From Symbiodinium natans (taxonomy: Eukaryota; Sar; Dinophyceae; Suessiales; Symbiodiniaceae): a DNA stretch of 64,000 bases. Location of the stretch: NCBI GenBank assembly GCA_905221605.1, contig CAJNDS010002300.1, positions 416,941 to 480,940 of the forward strand, given 5' to 3'. The notes under the pieces are model-generated. The model worked only from the letters and a program-made list of their open reading frames with translations. It was not told the origin of the DNA and did not search any database. Positions 52,641 to 61,854 of this stretch are shown here, in pieces (position 1 is the first letter of the stretch; each line of letters opens with the position of its first letter). Position numbers and translations under genes: made by a program.

Positions 52641-55111
52641 CCCAGTGTTTTGCCAACATAGGCCTCATCTTCGTTTCCATTCTCCAGAAGAGCTTTGTAG
52701 ATCTTTTCTCCATAAAGTTGCCTTTCCTCTCGTTCTTCTGAGGATAACTCCTGTACCACAAGCCCTTCATCGGATTGCTCTTCCTCCTGTTTCCAGTCCC
52801 ATTGACCGTTGGAATCTTGGTACCATTGACCAGCATACCATGAATCCGTCCACCACGTACTCCAGCCGCTGGGTTTCCATTTCCGCAGCGTCGAGGAAGA
52901 GTCCTCCACGTCCTCCTCCAAAACCAGAAAGGTGTCCAAGATTATGGTACCATCATCTTCCACTCGTTTCACTGTTCCATTGACAGTATCACCAAATCTG
53001 AACTGACACGTATTGTTCCCTTCTGCAGGAATCAATACATTCAAATCACCAAGGTCCAAAAAGGCTCCATACCCATTGATGCAGCGCACTAGACCCATAA
53101 TCTCATCTCCCTCTTGATAGCAGTGGTTCCCAGGTAATTCCAAGGCTCCCGCTCGGGGCACTTTTTTTGCATGCTCTTCAGAAACCACCTCTGTATCATC
53201 GGCTCCTGGCGCATCATTTGTCTTCACCTTTGGGTCACACTGCTCGTCCTGCTCCACGAGTCCCACAGGCTCATCTTTTTTGTGCTCCTGGATTTCAGGA
53301 CCTCCCTTTTTCTCCGCCAAAGGCTTTGCCTCATCTGCGGCAGTTCGCTCGGTGTCGACTTCCGGCGAACTTCCAGACGGCAACACTTCTCCCTTCATGG
53401 GAGTGGACCCATCATTGGAGTCCTTTGTCACACCTTCTGCAGCAGGCAAATTTTCTTCCACTGCAGGGCGATTGAGTTGATCATCCACGGCAGGCACACT
53501 TTCTTCCGCCGCAGGCTCCTTTGGTTCCATGGTTTCCAAAGGAGAATTGCCACCATCGTTGACCACAGCTGCCTCATCGGCTCCGGTGTAGCCCTTGCTA
53601 TTCCGTTCCTCGCGGCTAACTTCAGGTTGCACCAGTGCGTCCACCTGTGAACCTCCATCATCAGCTGCTGCGGAGACCTGCGCCCCATTGTTGCAGTCAC
53701 CCGTGGAACGTAACACCATATGCACCTCAACCCGTGCTTCCTTCGCACTCCAGGTACTATCTGGCGCATCGACCCGCGCATCATTGGCGCTCCAGGCCTC
53801 ATCTTTCAGATCTTCCATGTCTCCAGCTATTCCAGAAGCTTCTTTTTCCCCTTGAATGGCAGGAATCTTGGCACCAAACGAAGAGACCTCCTCAGTCGCA
53901 ACACACAACTTTTTCCCTCCGTCTTCCGAATCTCCAGGACCACCTTCCTGAACGACAGGTACCACATCCACCACTCGCTCTTCTGCAGCCGACACAGTTC
54001 CGATCTCCACATTGGGAATTTTTTCTTCTGGACCTACCGATTCCACCGCTGCCACACCCTCAGAAAGCGCTCCCATTCCTTCCCGATCCAGATGTTGAGT
54101 TCCAGCGATGTCTGCTCGGTTTCCAGGAATCTCCTCCTCATCAGGAGAACCCGAGGTCGGGGCGTCACCACCAGCCCTAGGACCGCTATCCCTGATAGTA
54201 GAGGGAAAATCTTTTTCACCTAAACTATTTACACTACCCTGGAATGCCCTCGTAGACTCAGTCTTCGGAGTAGAGGATGAAGAATCCAGTGCCGCCTCCA
54301 TTTCCAGCTCATTGCCCGAAGGAGACCCAACCACCTCGTCACTCTTCATCTTTTCACCTACAACCGGCAATGTCCACTTGCTTTCCTGCGTATCCAGGCA
54401 GTAATAATATTGTCTCCCATCTTCATGGAGGTGCCATTCCCACATTGTGCCATCACACGCTCGGATCAGATGCTCATCTTTCCGAAAACCATCCCTTTCA
54501 GAGACCTGACGCATCTCGTCCTCTTCTTCTGACAACTGTCGCAACCTCTCAGCCTCCATCTGTAGGATCTCCTCCTCCCCCATGGCGTATTCAGCAGCAG
54601 GTGCAGCTTCAAAGCTGTCCGCACCCTTCTGTTCGTGACCGCTTCCACCACCTTGGGAACTCGAAGATGGATCCCTTTTGATCTTGTTCAGAGGCCTCCT
54701 GGCCGCTTGCAGCACTTCTCCAATCAGATCGGTCTGAGACCCTTGGTCTACCATTCGACCCGAAGTCGAAGTCGACGGCTGATACCCGTGTTTTTGCAAC
54801 ACTCGTAAAACAGTCACCTCCATTTCACGATCTATACCACCAGTCGCGTCCCAGTTCCTTTTTTCACCAGGCTTTGGCGATACAGAGACAGCACGTCCTT
54901 CAGCTTCAGTATTGCTAACCATATCCACATTGGGATTCATACCCACATTGGGGCTTTCTGCAACCAAGGCTTCTTCCAGATGTTCTTCAGCGCCGGGAAT
55001 CACCTCTTCCAGCACCGATCTTTCACCCAGAGACTCAGCTGCACCATTTCCAGCTCCACCATTCTGTCCACCATCCGAGGCAGGTTGGAGCCATCGCTTA
55101 GGAGAAGGCAT
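52493..55111 (-). CDS. Retrotransposon ORF1: WW and S1 domain protein
   Basis: 872 codons from the first ATG, 67 bp downstream of the 5' LTR. A WW domain lies at about residues 222-250 (W226, the aromatic run Y235-Y237, W246, P249). WW domains bind proline-rich ligands. A long acidic disordered region follows. An S1-type RNA-binding domain lies at about residues 662-730 (GLVRCINGYGAFLDLGDLN and DTVNGTVKRVEDDGTIILDT), then a Trp-rich segment at about 745-785. The last 40 residues overlap ORF2 and look out of frame, so the coding unit probably passes into ORF2. Domains of this kind are more usual in splicing and translation factors than in gag. Confidence 0.78.
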   Translation of the reverse strand: MPSPKRWLQPASDGGQNGGAGNGAAESLGERSVLEEVIPGAEEHLEEALVAESPNVGMNPNVDMVSNTEAEGRAVSVSPKPGEKRNWDATGGIDREMEVTVLRVLQKHGYQPSTSTSGRMVDQGSQTDLIGEVLQAARRPLNKIKRDPSSSSQGGGSGHEQKGADSFEAAPAAEYAMGEEEILQMEAERLRQLSEEEDEMRQVSERDGFRKDEHLIRACDGTMWEWHLHEDGRQYYYCLDTQESKWTLPVVGEKMKSDEVVGSPSGNELEMEAALDSSSSTPKTESTRAFQGSVNSLGEKDFPSTIRDSGPRAGGDAPTSGSPDEEEIPGNRADIAGTQHLDREGMGALSEGVAAVESVGPEEKIPNVEIGTVSAAEERVVDVVPVVQEGGPGDSEDGGKKLCVATEEVSSFGAKIPAIQGEKEASGIAGDMEDLKDEAWSANDARVDAPDSTWSAKEARVEVHMVLRSTGDCNNGAQVSAAADDGGSQVDALVQPEVSREERNSKGYTGADEAAVVNDGGNSPLETMEPKEPAAEESVPAVDDQLNRPAVEENLPAAEGVTKDSNDGSTPMKGEVLPSGSSPEVDTERTAADEAKPLAEKKGGPEIQEHKKDEPVGLVEQDEQCDPKVKTNDAPGADDTEVVSEEHAKKVPRAGALELPGNHCYQEGDEIMGLVRCINGYGAFLDLGDLNVLIPAEGNNTCQFRFGDTVNGTVKRVEDDGTIILDTFLVLEEDVEDSSSTLRKWKPSGWSTWWTDSWYAGQWYQDSNGQWDWKQEEEQSDEGLVVQELSSEEREERQLYGEKIYKALLENGNEDEAYVGKTLGCCWVARWKIYRSVLQIMHSSMRKLGARMASCKMMVGSLMVQKAQAWES

Positions 55112-55166
55112 TGCTTCTTGATCCCAAAGATCTTAAGACAACACTCAACCGCAGGGAACCTAATTT

Positions 55167-55178
55167 GGGCTCATAACC
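55167..55178 (-). promoter_or_regulatory. Primer-binding site, half initiator tRNA-Met
   Basis: GGTTATGAGCCC on the minus strand, immediately after the 5' LTR. It is complementary to GGGCTCATAACC, the anticodon arm of initiator tRNA-Met (anticodon CAT inside). Copia of Drosophila and Ty5 of yeast prime from a cleaved half of the same tRNA at the same place. Confidence 0.75.
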
Positions 55179-55466
55179 TACGGGGGCAACCGAAGGGGAA
55201 AGGGGAAAGAAACCAACCCTTAACAGTTGCCTATATGGATTTCCCAGATCGAACCAGTAAGAGAAGAATCCCACCCTAGAGGGAAAGGCTAAGGGAGAAG
55301 GGTCGGGACTACTACCTCCCACAAGACCCAACACCCAACACACGGACACAACCTTTTCAACGAAAAGCGGACGGCTCTGGGCCATCTTGAGCCAAATATC
55401 CGGGTTCATTGACCCATCCAACCCTCAACACTAACTCCTTTCTACAATACCAATTGCAGCTCCGCA
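55179..55466 (-). repeat. 5' LTR
   Basis: 288 bp. Would contain the promoter and the polyadenylation signal. No TATA box was identified, which is normal for dinoflagellates. An 80-108 codon frame across it is not conserved evidence of coding. Confidence 0.92.
55386..55396 (-). promoter_or_regulatory. Spliced-leader relic in 5' LTR
   Basis: Same 11-base match as in the 3' LTR, followed by ATGG on the minus strand. Confidence 0.55.
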
Positions 55467-55505
55467 TAGGGTTTAGGGTTTAGGGTTTAGGGTTTTGGGT
55501 TTTGG
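55467..55505 (+). repeat. TTTAGGG array, right part of the split target
   Basis: Begins with the right target duplication TAGGG (55467-55471), then four units and TTTTGGG variants. Confidence 0.9.
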
Positions 55506-55567
55506 GGAGACCCTACATTGTGCCGGAATCTGGGTCGTGCCTGCTCATAGAACTGACGTGTCTGCAG

Positions 55568-55633
55568 ACTTGCCATTCATGATCGCCGGACAATGCCAGG
55601 GACCAACTTGATCAACGGAAAGCATCAGGGACG
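55568..55633 (+). CDS. Candidate exon beyond the retrotransposon
   Basis: After GACGTGTCTGCAG, 21 codons (LAIHDRRTMPGTNLINGKHQ) to a GT. Phase fits one frame of 46607-46645, which would put the retrotransposon in the intron between them. No domain recognised. Confidence 0.3.
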
Positions 55634-55639
55634 GTCTGG

Positions 55640-56040
55640 TCCGATGCATGAGCACTCTGACGAAAAAATCCTGAATCGCGGACCGGGGCGTGGATTCCGC
55701 ATCATCTGGAAGGATGCCAGCGCAGCTTTCACGGAAGAGCAAGGCCATGCCCAAAGCCAAATGTGGAAAGCAAATGGAGCAGCCTCTGCAAATTTCCCCA
55801 CTGGCCCCATGGTTTCCCATACCCATCGCTGGTGCAACCGCAAAAGATATCATGCACGAACCCCACGGCTTAAGCTCGCAAAGTGGGGTTTTTGTGCAGT
55901 TGGTACGTCGACTCAGGGTCGCCTCGGATATCGCAACTTGCTGAGGGTCTGCTCGTTGAGTCGTCGAGGGACTCCCCAACTCAGCATTTCGAACTGCGTA
56001 CTGGTAATTCATGGATCGTAGCGTACATCGCTGGTCTGCC
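55640..56040. other. Unique island with overlapping frames
   Basis: Open frames of 142 codons (+) and 172 codons (-) overlap; neither is recognised. The minus frame ends in a CACACA microsatellite translation. Confidence 0.35.
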
Positions 56041-56044
56041 AAAT

Positions 56045-56380
56045 GGCACACACACACACACACACTTTCCTACTTCCCTAAACCTAAACCCTAAACCCTA
56101 AACCCTAAACCCTATAGCCTAAACCCCAAACCCTAAACCCTAAACCCTAAACCCTAAACCCTAAACCCTTGAAGTCCTTGTACACTCGCACATTCAGGAC
56201 CAGCCAGGGTTTTGAGCCGGCCTGGAACCGTTCGACGTCTGAAGCCCTGAGCCCCTGAGCCCCAAACCCTAAAACTTTCCAAGCCCGAAATCCGAAAGCT
56301 ACGAACCCCTAGACCCTAAACCCTAAACCCTAAACCCTAAACCCGAAGCCTTAAACCCCAAACCCGAACCCTAAACCCAA
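56045..56380 (-). repeat. CA microsatellite and CCCTAAA arrays
   Basis: (CA)10 at about 56047-56066, CCCTAAA at 56080-56170 and degenerate CCCTAAA at 56250-56380. Confidence 0.85.
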
Positions 56381-56483
56381 CAGCCCAAGACTGAAGTGCT
56401 TGAGAACGCCGTGAGGTGCCGCCGCTGAAAGAACGCGGCCGGGGACAGGCTCTCAGATTCTTAAATTTGTTTGCACACATTTG

Positions 56484-56546
56484 CGGGGGCTTTACGAAAA
56501 TAATATAGATCCCCAAATTGTAGGGTTCCCTTGTAATAAGAACCAC
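56484..56546. mobile_element. Introner-like element, left part only
   Basis: GGGGGCTTTACGAAAATAAT then AGATCCCC and TAGGGTTCCCTTGTAATAAG; the right terminal repeat is missing. Confidence 0.45.
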
Positions 56547-56677
56547 AATAAGGTATCCTCATTCGATCCGACAGTGGACCGTTCAAGGGCTCGCGAACTC
56601 AGTCCTACCGTTTTAGCCAAGAGGCATCAAGATAAAAGGGTGGGAGCAGGGAGGGGCGGCCAGAAGCCCCCAAACAA

Positions 56678-57020
56678 GCCCTAAACCCTAACCCTAAACC
56701 CTAAACCCTAAACCCTAAACCCTAAACCCTAAACCCTAAACCCTAAACCCTAAACCCTAAACCCTAAACCCTTAAACCTAAACCCTAAACCCTAAACCCT
56801 AAACCCTAAACCCTAAACCCTAAACCCTAAACCCTAAACCCTAAACCCTAAACCCTAAACCCTAAACCCTAAACCCTAAACCCTAAACCTAACCCTAAAC
56901 CCTAAACCCTAAACCCTAAACCCTAAACCCTAAACCCTAAACCCTAAACCCTAAACCCTAAACCCTAAACCCTAAACCCTAAACCCTAAACCCTGAACCC
57001 TAAACCCTAAACCCTAAATC
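56678..57020 (-). repeat. CCCTAAA array
   Basis: About 47 units with single CCTAAA slips. Confidence 0.95.
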
Positions 57021-57068
57021 CAGGGATCTTCAGGTTCGCGGGTGCTTAATCCTTTGAGCACCTTCTTA

Positions 57069-57138
57069 GTAGCCCAGTGGTGCCCTTTACCCTTGTTTTT
57101 GGTTCTCGGTTTCGTTATAAAGTAGCCAACCCCCAAAT
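57069..57138. mobile_element. Truncated second-family element
   Basis: GTAGCCCAGTGGTGCCCTTT through GTTATAAAGTAGCCAACCCC matches the left two thirds of 37485-37589. The right terminal repeat is absent; a TTTAGGG array starts exactly at the break. Confidence 0.65.
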
Positions 57139-57446
57139 TTAGGGTTTAGGGTTTAGGGTTTAGGGTTTAGGGTTTAGGGTTTAGGGTTTAGGGTTTAGGG
57201 TTTAGGGTTTAGGGTTATGCATCCTCAGGCCGGAGCATGAAATCTCCACAAATCTGAGCATCCGAAAACCCAAGCTCCCAAGGCTTGTACATACCCATCC
57301 CAGTGGAGCACCCGGACCTGCCTGTTTGGCCCGGTATCTCAGAACAACAGTTCTTTAGGGCTTAGGGTTTAGGGTTTGGGGTTTAGGGTTTGGGCTTTAG
57401 GGTTTAGGGTTTAGGGTTTAGGGTTTAGGGTTTAGGGTTTAGGGAT
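57139..57446 (+). repeat. Two TTTAGGG arrays
   Basis: 57139-57215 and 57355-57446, the second with TTTGGGG and CTTAGGG units. Confidence 0.95.
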
Positions 57447-57650
57447 AGACCCCTAAAAAATGGAACCCTATGCGCTTTGAATTCGCACACCTTTCCTGAG
57501 CGGCTATAGGACCGTGTTGATGGACCCCCATCCGTTTTGGATAGACCCCTATCCATAGACCCCTATGCCAAGTCCCAGAATAACCCCTATCGATAGGGTC
57601 TATCCCGACCTATGACAGGCCCATATTCCGGATAGCAAACCCTGAACCCC
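57447..57650. repeat. ATAGACCCCTAT-rich segment
   Basis: The motif GATAGACCCCTA and its complement TAGGGGTCTATC occur about eight times in both orientations over 160 bp. Confidence 0.65.
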
Positions 57651-57779
57651 TGAACCCTAAACCCTAAACGTTTCAGATAGACCGCCGTATCTGCCAGAAA
57701 TGGGGCGTCTAGCGAAAATCCATAGGTACTTATCGGGGGCCTCCCGCTACGCTCCTATCAAAAGGCAAGTTTAGTGGTT

Positions 57780-58260
57780 ATGTAAGGTTTAGGGTTTGTT
57801 AGGGTTCCTTTAGGATTTAAGGTTTGTTTCGGGTTTTTAGGGTTTAGGGTTCCTTTAGGATTTAAGGTTTGTTTGGGGGTTTTTAGGGTTTGCAAGGGTT
57901 TAGGGTATGCTGAGGGTATAGGGTTTGTTCAAAGTTTTTGTTTGTTTAGGGTGTAGGTGTTGTTTCGGGTTTAGCGTTTGTTTCGGCCTTAGGGGTTGTT
58001 TAGGGTTTCGTGTTGGTTTTGGGTTTGGGGTTTGTTTAGGGTTCAGGGTTTAGGGTTTGATTAGGGTTTGCCTAGGGTATAGGGTTTGTTCAGTTGTTTT
58101 TTGGTTTATGTTTAGGGTTTAGCTTTCTTTCGGGTTTAGGGCTTGTTTAGGGTTAGGGTTTGTTGAGGATTTAGTTTTTGTTTTGGGTTTAGGGTTTGTT
58201 GAGGATTTGAGGTTTGGGGTTTGTGTCGGGCTTGCTTAGGGTTTGTTTAGGGTATAGGGT
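57780..58260 (+). repeat. Highly degenerate TTTAGGG-derived region
   Basis: GGTTTGTTTAGGGTTTAGGG and TTTGTTCAGG-like words interspersed; about 480 bp with loss of the strict 7-bp period. Confidence 0.8.
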
Positions 58261-58262
58261 TC

Positions 58263-58380
58263 CTAAACCCTAAACCCGAAACCCTAAACCATAAACCCTA
58301 AACCCTAAACCCTAAACCCAAAACCCTCCTAAACCCTAAACCCGAAACCCTAAACCCGAAACCACCCAAAACCCTACTCT
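58263..58380 (-). repeat. CCCTAAA/CCCGAAA array
   Basis: About 13 irregular units. Confidence 0.85.
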
Positions 58381-58523
58381 ACTTGCTAACTAAGGCCACT
58401 TATTCGTAAGCCCTTCAGGTCTCCCACGCTGTCGCCGCAGAAGTCCCGTGAGGAGAAGGTGACATCCCTGATTCCGACCATCCCAGTCAGGCCAGGGCAC
58501 AGTGTGGGGGGGGGGCAGGGGCG

Positions 58524-58575
58524 GGTTTAGGGTTTAGGGTTTGGGGTTTGGGGTTTAGGGTTTACGGTTTGAAGG
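58524..58575 (+). repeat. TTTAGGG/TTTGGGG array
   Basis: Six units. Confidence 0.85.
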
Positions 58576-58996
58576 TAGTCGGGGGGTTGGGGGGGGTAGT
58601 AGGGGTGGGCGGGTAGGGGGGGGTACAGGGTAGTGAGGGGGGCTTTGGCTTCACGCGTGGAAAGAACGGTGCTGTTACCGCTAACAGCCCTAAATCTCAA
58701 AACCCCCCCAAAAGCCCTAAACCCCACAGCTTGCACGAGAGAGCCCAAACCGCAAAACCCTAACAGCCTTATGAGCCCCAACAGCCCCACCCTCCTATAA
58801 AACCCAGAAGCCCGCGACCTTTCGCAATGGAAAACCACGAATTTCTTTGAGTTTTGGGGCTTGTCGAGAGTTGTTGGCGCTGTCACTGCAAACAAGGAAT
58901 GTCTCGAGGCTTGGGCGAAAGAAAAGGTAGGCGCGGATCTCGCCTACAGGTGGCCGCGTGAGGAACCCTACTGGTTGGAGTCGCAGATAGCAACCC

Positions 58997-59160
58997 AAAC
59001 TAAACCCTAAACCCTAACCCCTAACCCCTCAACCCTAGACCCTCAACCCTAAACCCTAAACCCTAAACCCTAAACCCTAAACCCTAAACCCTAAACCCTA
59101 AACCCTAAACCCTAAACCCTAAACCCTAAACCCTAAACCCTAAACCCTAAACCCTAACTT
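58997..59160 (-). repeat. CCCTAAA array
   Basis: About 20 units, degenerate at the left. Confidence 0.95.
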
Positions 59161-59164
59161 AAGC

Positions 59165-59830
59165 CCCGGGTTAAACACTGAAGAATCTTAAGAACCACAG
59201 CTGCCAGACCCAAAACGCAAAGTGCAACTTCCCCTTCACGACTCTCAAGCCCCAAACTCATTAGTGACCTTCACGTGAGTAGGTTCGAAGAAGGTAGGTA
59301 CCCGAAAGTTCCCCTTTCTTAGGATGAAGGCCTAAGAGCCTTGAGTTCTCTAGCCTGAATGCACCCGCAACGCTTTCAAGGTCCTATACACGCTTCCGGC
59401 CAAAGAAGGCCACTACTTTCGACCTAGACATAAAGTTCAGAGTTCAGCTTTCAAGGTTTGCAGGCTTGGGGGCTTCCGCTCGGGGTTTGCGTGACTCCAA
59501 GGGCAGCGCTTGAGGTTTTAGTATACAGGGCTTTTGGGTACCGGGCACATATTCTGCTGAGTGTTGGACGGGGTGAGTGCGGATTTTTCACCCATTCGAT
59601 GGTCTCTCCGAGAACAAGTCGGACTTGCTCAGCTGCCACGTTTCAATCCTTCTTTTCGTCGCAGCCAGCAGAACATGGACACCAAAGAAACCAATCATTG
59701 TGACTTCAACAATTCAAGCCCACAGTTACCCATTCTAGATACCAGTCTTGAGTGTAGGGTCCTGGGCGTTGCGATAAGTTCAGGGTGCTGGTTTCCTTGG
59801 TCAGTGCCGGTGTCAGACATCTGTTCTCAA
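59165..59830. other. Unique stretch, no gene assigned
   Basis: Only short unrecognised frames. Confidence 0.4.
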
Positions 59831-59834
59831 CATG

Positions 59835-59902
59835 ACCCTAGACCCTAAACCCTAAACCCTAACCCCTAAACCCTAAACCCTAAACCCTAAACCCTAAACC
59901 CC
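59835..59902 (-). repeat. CCCTAAA array
   Basis: Nine units. Confidence 0.9.
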
Positions 59903-59905
59903 AAG

Positions 59906-60027
59906 AAGAGCTTCTCGAGTCCCCAAAGCACGATCTTCAACCCATCCAAGCAAGCCGTGCACCTTCGAACCTGTTGGGAGCCAGCAAGGCCCACTTTTTC
60001 AAAGCATCCTGAACCCCAACCCTGAGG
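59906..60027 (+). CDS. Candidate exon between opposed arrays
   Basis: From the AG of CCCCAAG directly after the left array to GTTTAGGG: 40 codons (FEPVGSQQGPLFQSILNPNP within it). Fits the recurring island arrangement. No domain recognised. Confidence 0.4.
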
Positions 60028-60085
60028 GTTTAGGGTTTAGGGTTTAGGGTTTAGGGTTTAGGGTTTAGGGTTTAGGGTTTTCGGG
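60025..60085 (+). repeat. TTTAGGG array
   Basis: Eight units. Confidence 0.9.
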
Positions 60086-60204
60086 TTTGCAAGCCTTTTC
60101 GGAGTATTTCCCTGTGACCCCTGGAAAGTCTCCTTGGGGGTTTGCAATGGCTGCATGCTGCATGAGGTTCTGGCAGACATGCCCGGGTTCCTTTGGGATC
60201 TGGT

Positions 60205-60330
60205 CCGCGAGGCCGTATAACTATATGATTCTACTCTTATACTACGATAATCATATATTTCTGTATGATTTTTACTCTTATATTACGATAATCAAATTTG
60301 TTTGTATTCTGTTTTTATGATTATATGATC
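60205..60330. repeat. AT-rich imperfect repeat
   Basis: ATTCTACTCTTATACTACGA then TAATCATAT and a second similar copy TTTTACTCTTATATTACGAT then AATCAAAT. Confidence 0.7.
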
Positions 60331-60509
60331 ATAGAATTGTGTTAGTATGTTTGGTAGGCTATAAGGGAATTGCGACTACTTGGAGGCTCGAGGCAACGGG
60401 GAAGACCTGGTTCAAGATGCAAAAGCACCAGTCCTCCATGCACTGCCCCCATGCACTCCTCTCCTGACCTTCGGAGTAGGGATATATGCTGGAACTCACA
60501 TTATGGGTC

Positions 60510-60915
60510 TAGGGTTTAGGGTTTAGGGTTATGCTGTGGAAAATTTGGAGGCAGTCAGGGGTTCTCAAGAGCCGTTGAGTGGAGCACCTTCGAGAGCACT
60601 CGCAGATACAGACGCTTTCTTGAAGTGGTGATGAAGCGAGCAATCTGCCAACCGAAATACCAGGGTTTAGGGTTTAGGGTTTAGGGCTTAGGGCTTAGGG
60701 TTTAGGGTTTAGGGAACCCCCCTGCTCCCATGATTCAAGTAGTTGCCGAAGCATTGTGCAAGCCCTGTCGATCAGCCTTCAGCCCACCCCACTGATCCTG
60801 CAATGCAACCGAACCTCAACCGTAAACCGTAAACCCTAAACCCTAAACCCTAAACCCTACACCCTAAACCCTAAACCCTAAACCCTCAACCCTAAACCCT
60901 AAACCCTAAACCTCT
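60510..60915. repeat. Three small telomeric arrays
   Basis: TTTAGGG at 60510-60530 and 60663-60715, CCCTAAA at 60823-60915. Confidence 0.9.
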
Positions 60916-60969
60916 ACGAACCCCCAAAAGTAGATGTCCGCTGTTCCTCAGACAAAACTCTGTGTGCAG

Positions 60970-61049
60970 GACGCCGCGGGCCAGGGCCTCTGGGACGTCG
61001 TTCGGCAGCGCCACGACATACCGCGGGCCGATCCGGGCGTTCTTGGGGG
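60970..61049 (+). CDS. Candidate exon between opposed arrays
   Basis: After CTCTGTGTGCAG, a good acceptor, 26 codons (AGQGLWDVVRQRHDIPRADP) to GTTTAGGG. Protein-like, charged. No domain recognised. Confidence 0.45.
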
Positions 61050-61285
61050 GTTTAGGGCTTAGGGTTTAGGGTTTAGGGTTTAAGGGTTTAAGGGGTATAA
61101 GGGTTTAAGGGTTCAAGGGTTCAAGGGCCTTGTGCTTCAGGAGTAGTCCGGATTGGAAGGTTTGGGATGGGGGCTGACGCTTCCCTGCCTTGGGGGCTTT
61201 TGGAGGGTCTCAATTGGTTTAGGGTTTAGAGTTTAGGGTTTAGGGTTTAGGGTTTAGGGTTTAGGGTTTAGGGTTTAGGGTCAAG
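61045..61285 (+). repeat. Two TTTAGGG arrays
   Basis: 61045-61130, including TTTAAGGG and TTCAAGGG units, and 61217-61285. Confidence 0.9.
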
Positions 61286-61289
61286 TGTT

Positions 61290-61700
61290 GCAACTTTTAC
61301 ACCTCAGGCCAGACTTCGGAAGGGCAGGCTCTCAGTTCTGGACCTCAATGTCAAGTAGGACCGTAGGAACTATAACAGTAACCCCCAAGGAAGCTTTCAA
61401 AGGCTTTCTTTGTCTACGCCGTTCCGAGCAACACCAAGGAGGGTTCTGCTAGCGCTTATGCTGAGTACAAAACAGAACCACTCGAGACCAGAACGCTTAA
61501 CGCGAGGTTCACTGCATTGCTATAACTTTTTGTTCCTAGACACACCAAGGAGGGTATCAGCTCGATTGGTTAGCATATGTTGGTAAGTCATCTCGTGTTG
61601 CTGCACCTTTCCTCAACATCCCATCCTATTTTCGCAGTCACCTTTGAACGCAAATCTACAAACGAACTACCTAAACTAGTAACATGAGGGCGTCGTGGAA
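61290..61700. other. Unique stretch, no gene assigned
   Basis: CACACCAAGGAGGGT occurs at 61427 (as CACCAAGGAGGGT) and 61537; otherwise nothing recognised. Confidence 0.4.
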
Positions 61701-61704
61701 CCTC

Positions 61705-61755
61705 CCTAAACCCTAAACCCTGAACCCTAAACCCTAAACCCTAAACCGCAAACTG
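61705..61755 (-). repeat. CCCTAAA array
   Basis: Six units. Confidence 0.9.
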
Positions 61756-61773
61756 CGTTTCTGCTGCCGCCAG

Positions 61774-61851
61774 GAAGAGGCTGAGATGCGCATTGCGGAA
61801 CAAGCGCGGCTCCAGCAGGCTCCACGGCTGATGACCTGTAGGATACGGTGG
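61774..61851 (+). CDS. Candidate exon, coiled-coil-like
   Basis: After TTTCTGCTGCCGCCAG, 26 codons (EEAEMRIAEQARLQQAPRLM first) to GTCTAGGG. The first 15 residues look like a charged alpha helix. Island is bounded by CCCTAAA left and TTTAGGG right. No family assigned. Confidence 0.45.
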
Positions 61852-61854
61852 GTC

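Larger units (their letters stand above)
46654..55466 (-). mobile_element. Non-autonomous Ty1/copia-like LTR retrotransposon
   Basis: Length 8,813 bp. Evidence: two 288-bp direct terminal repeats, identical by eye; 5-bp target duplication; primer-binding site adjoining the 5' LTR; polypurine tract adjoining the 3' LTR; four same-strand reading frames. LTR ends on the minus strand are TGCGG...CCGTA, close to the usual TG...CA. The 5-bp duplication and the half-tRNA primer site agree with Ty1/copia elements such as copia and Ty5. The frames encode gag-like RNA-binding domains only; I find no DTG/DSG protease, HHCC/DDE integrase or YxDD reverse transcriptase, and only 370 bp lie between the last frame and the 3' LTR. 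It must rely on enzymes from another element. Identical LTRs imply a recent insertion. Confidence 0.88.
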
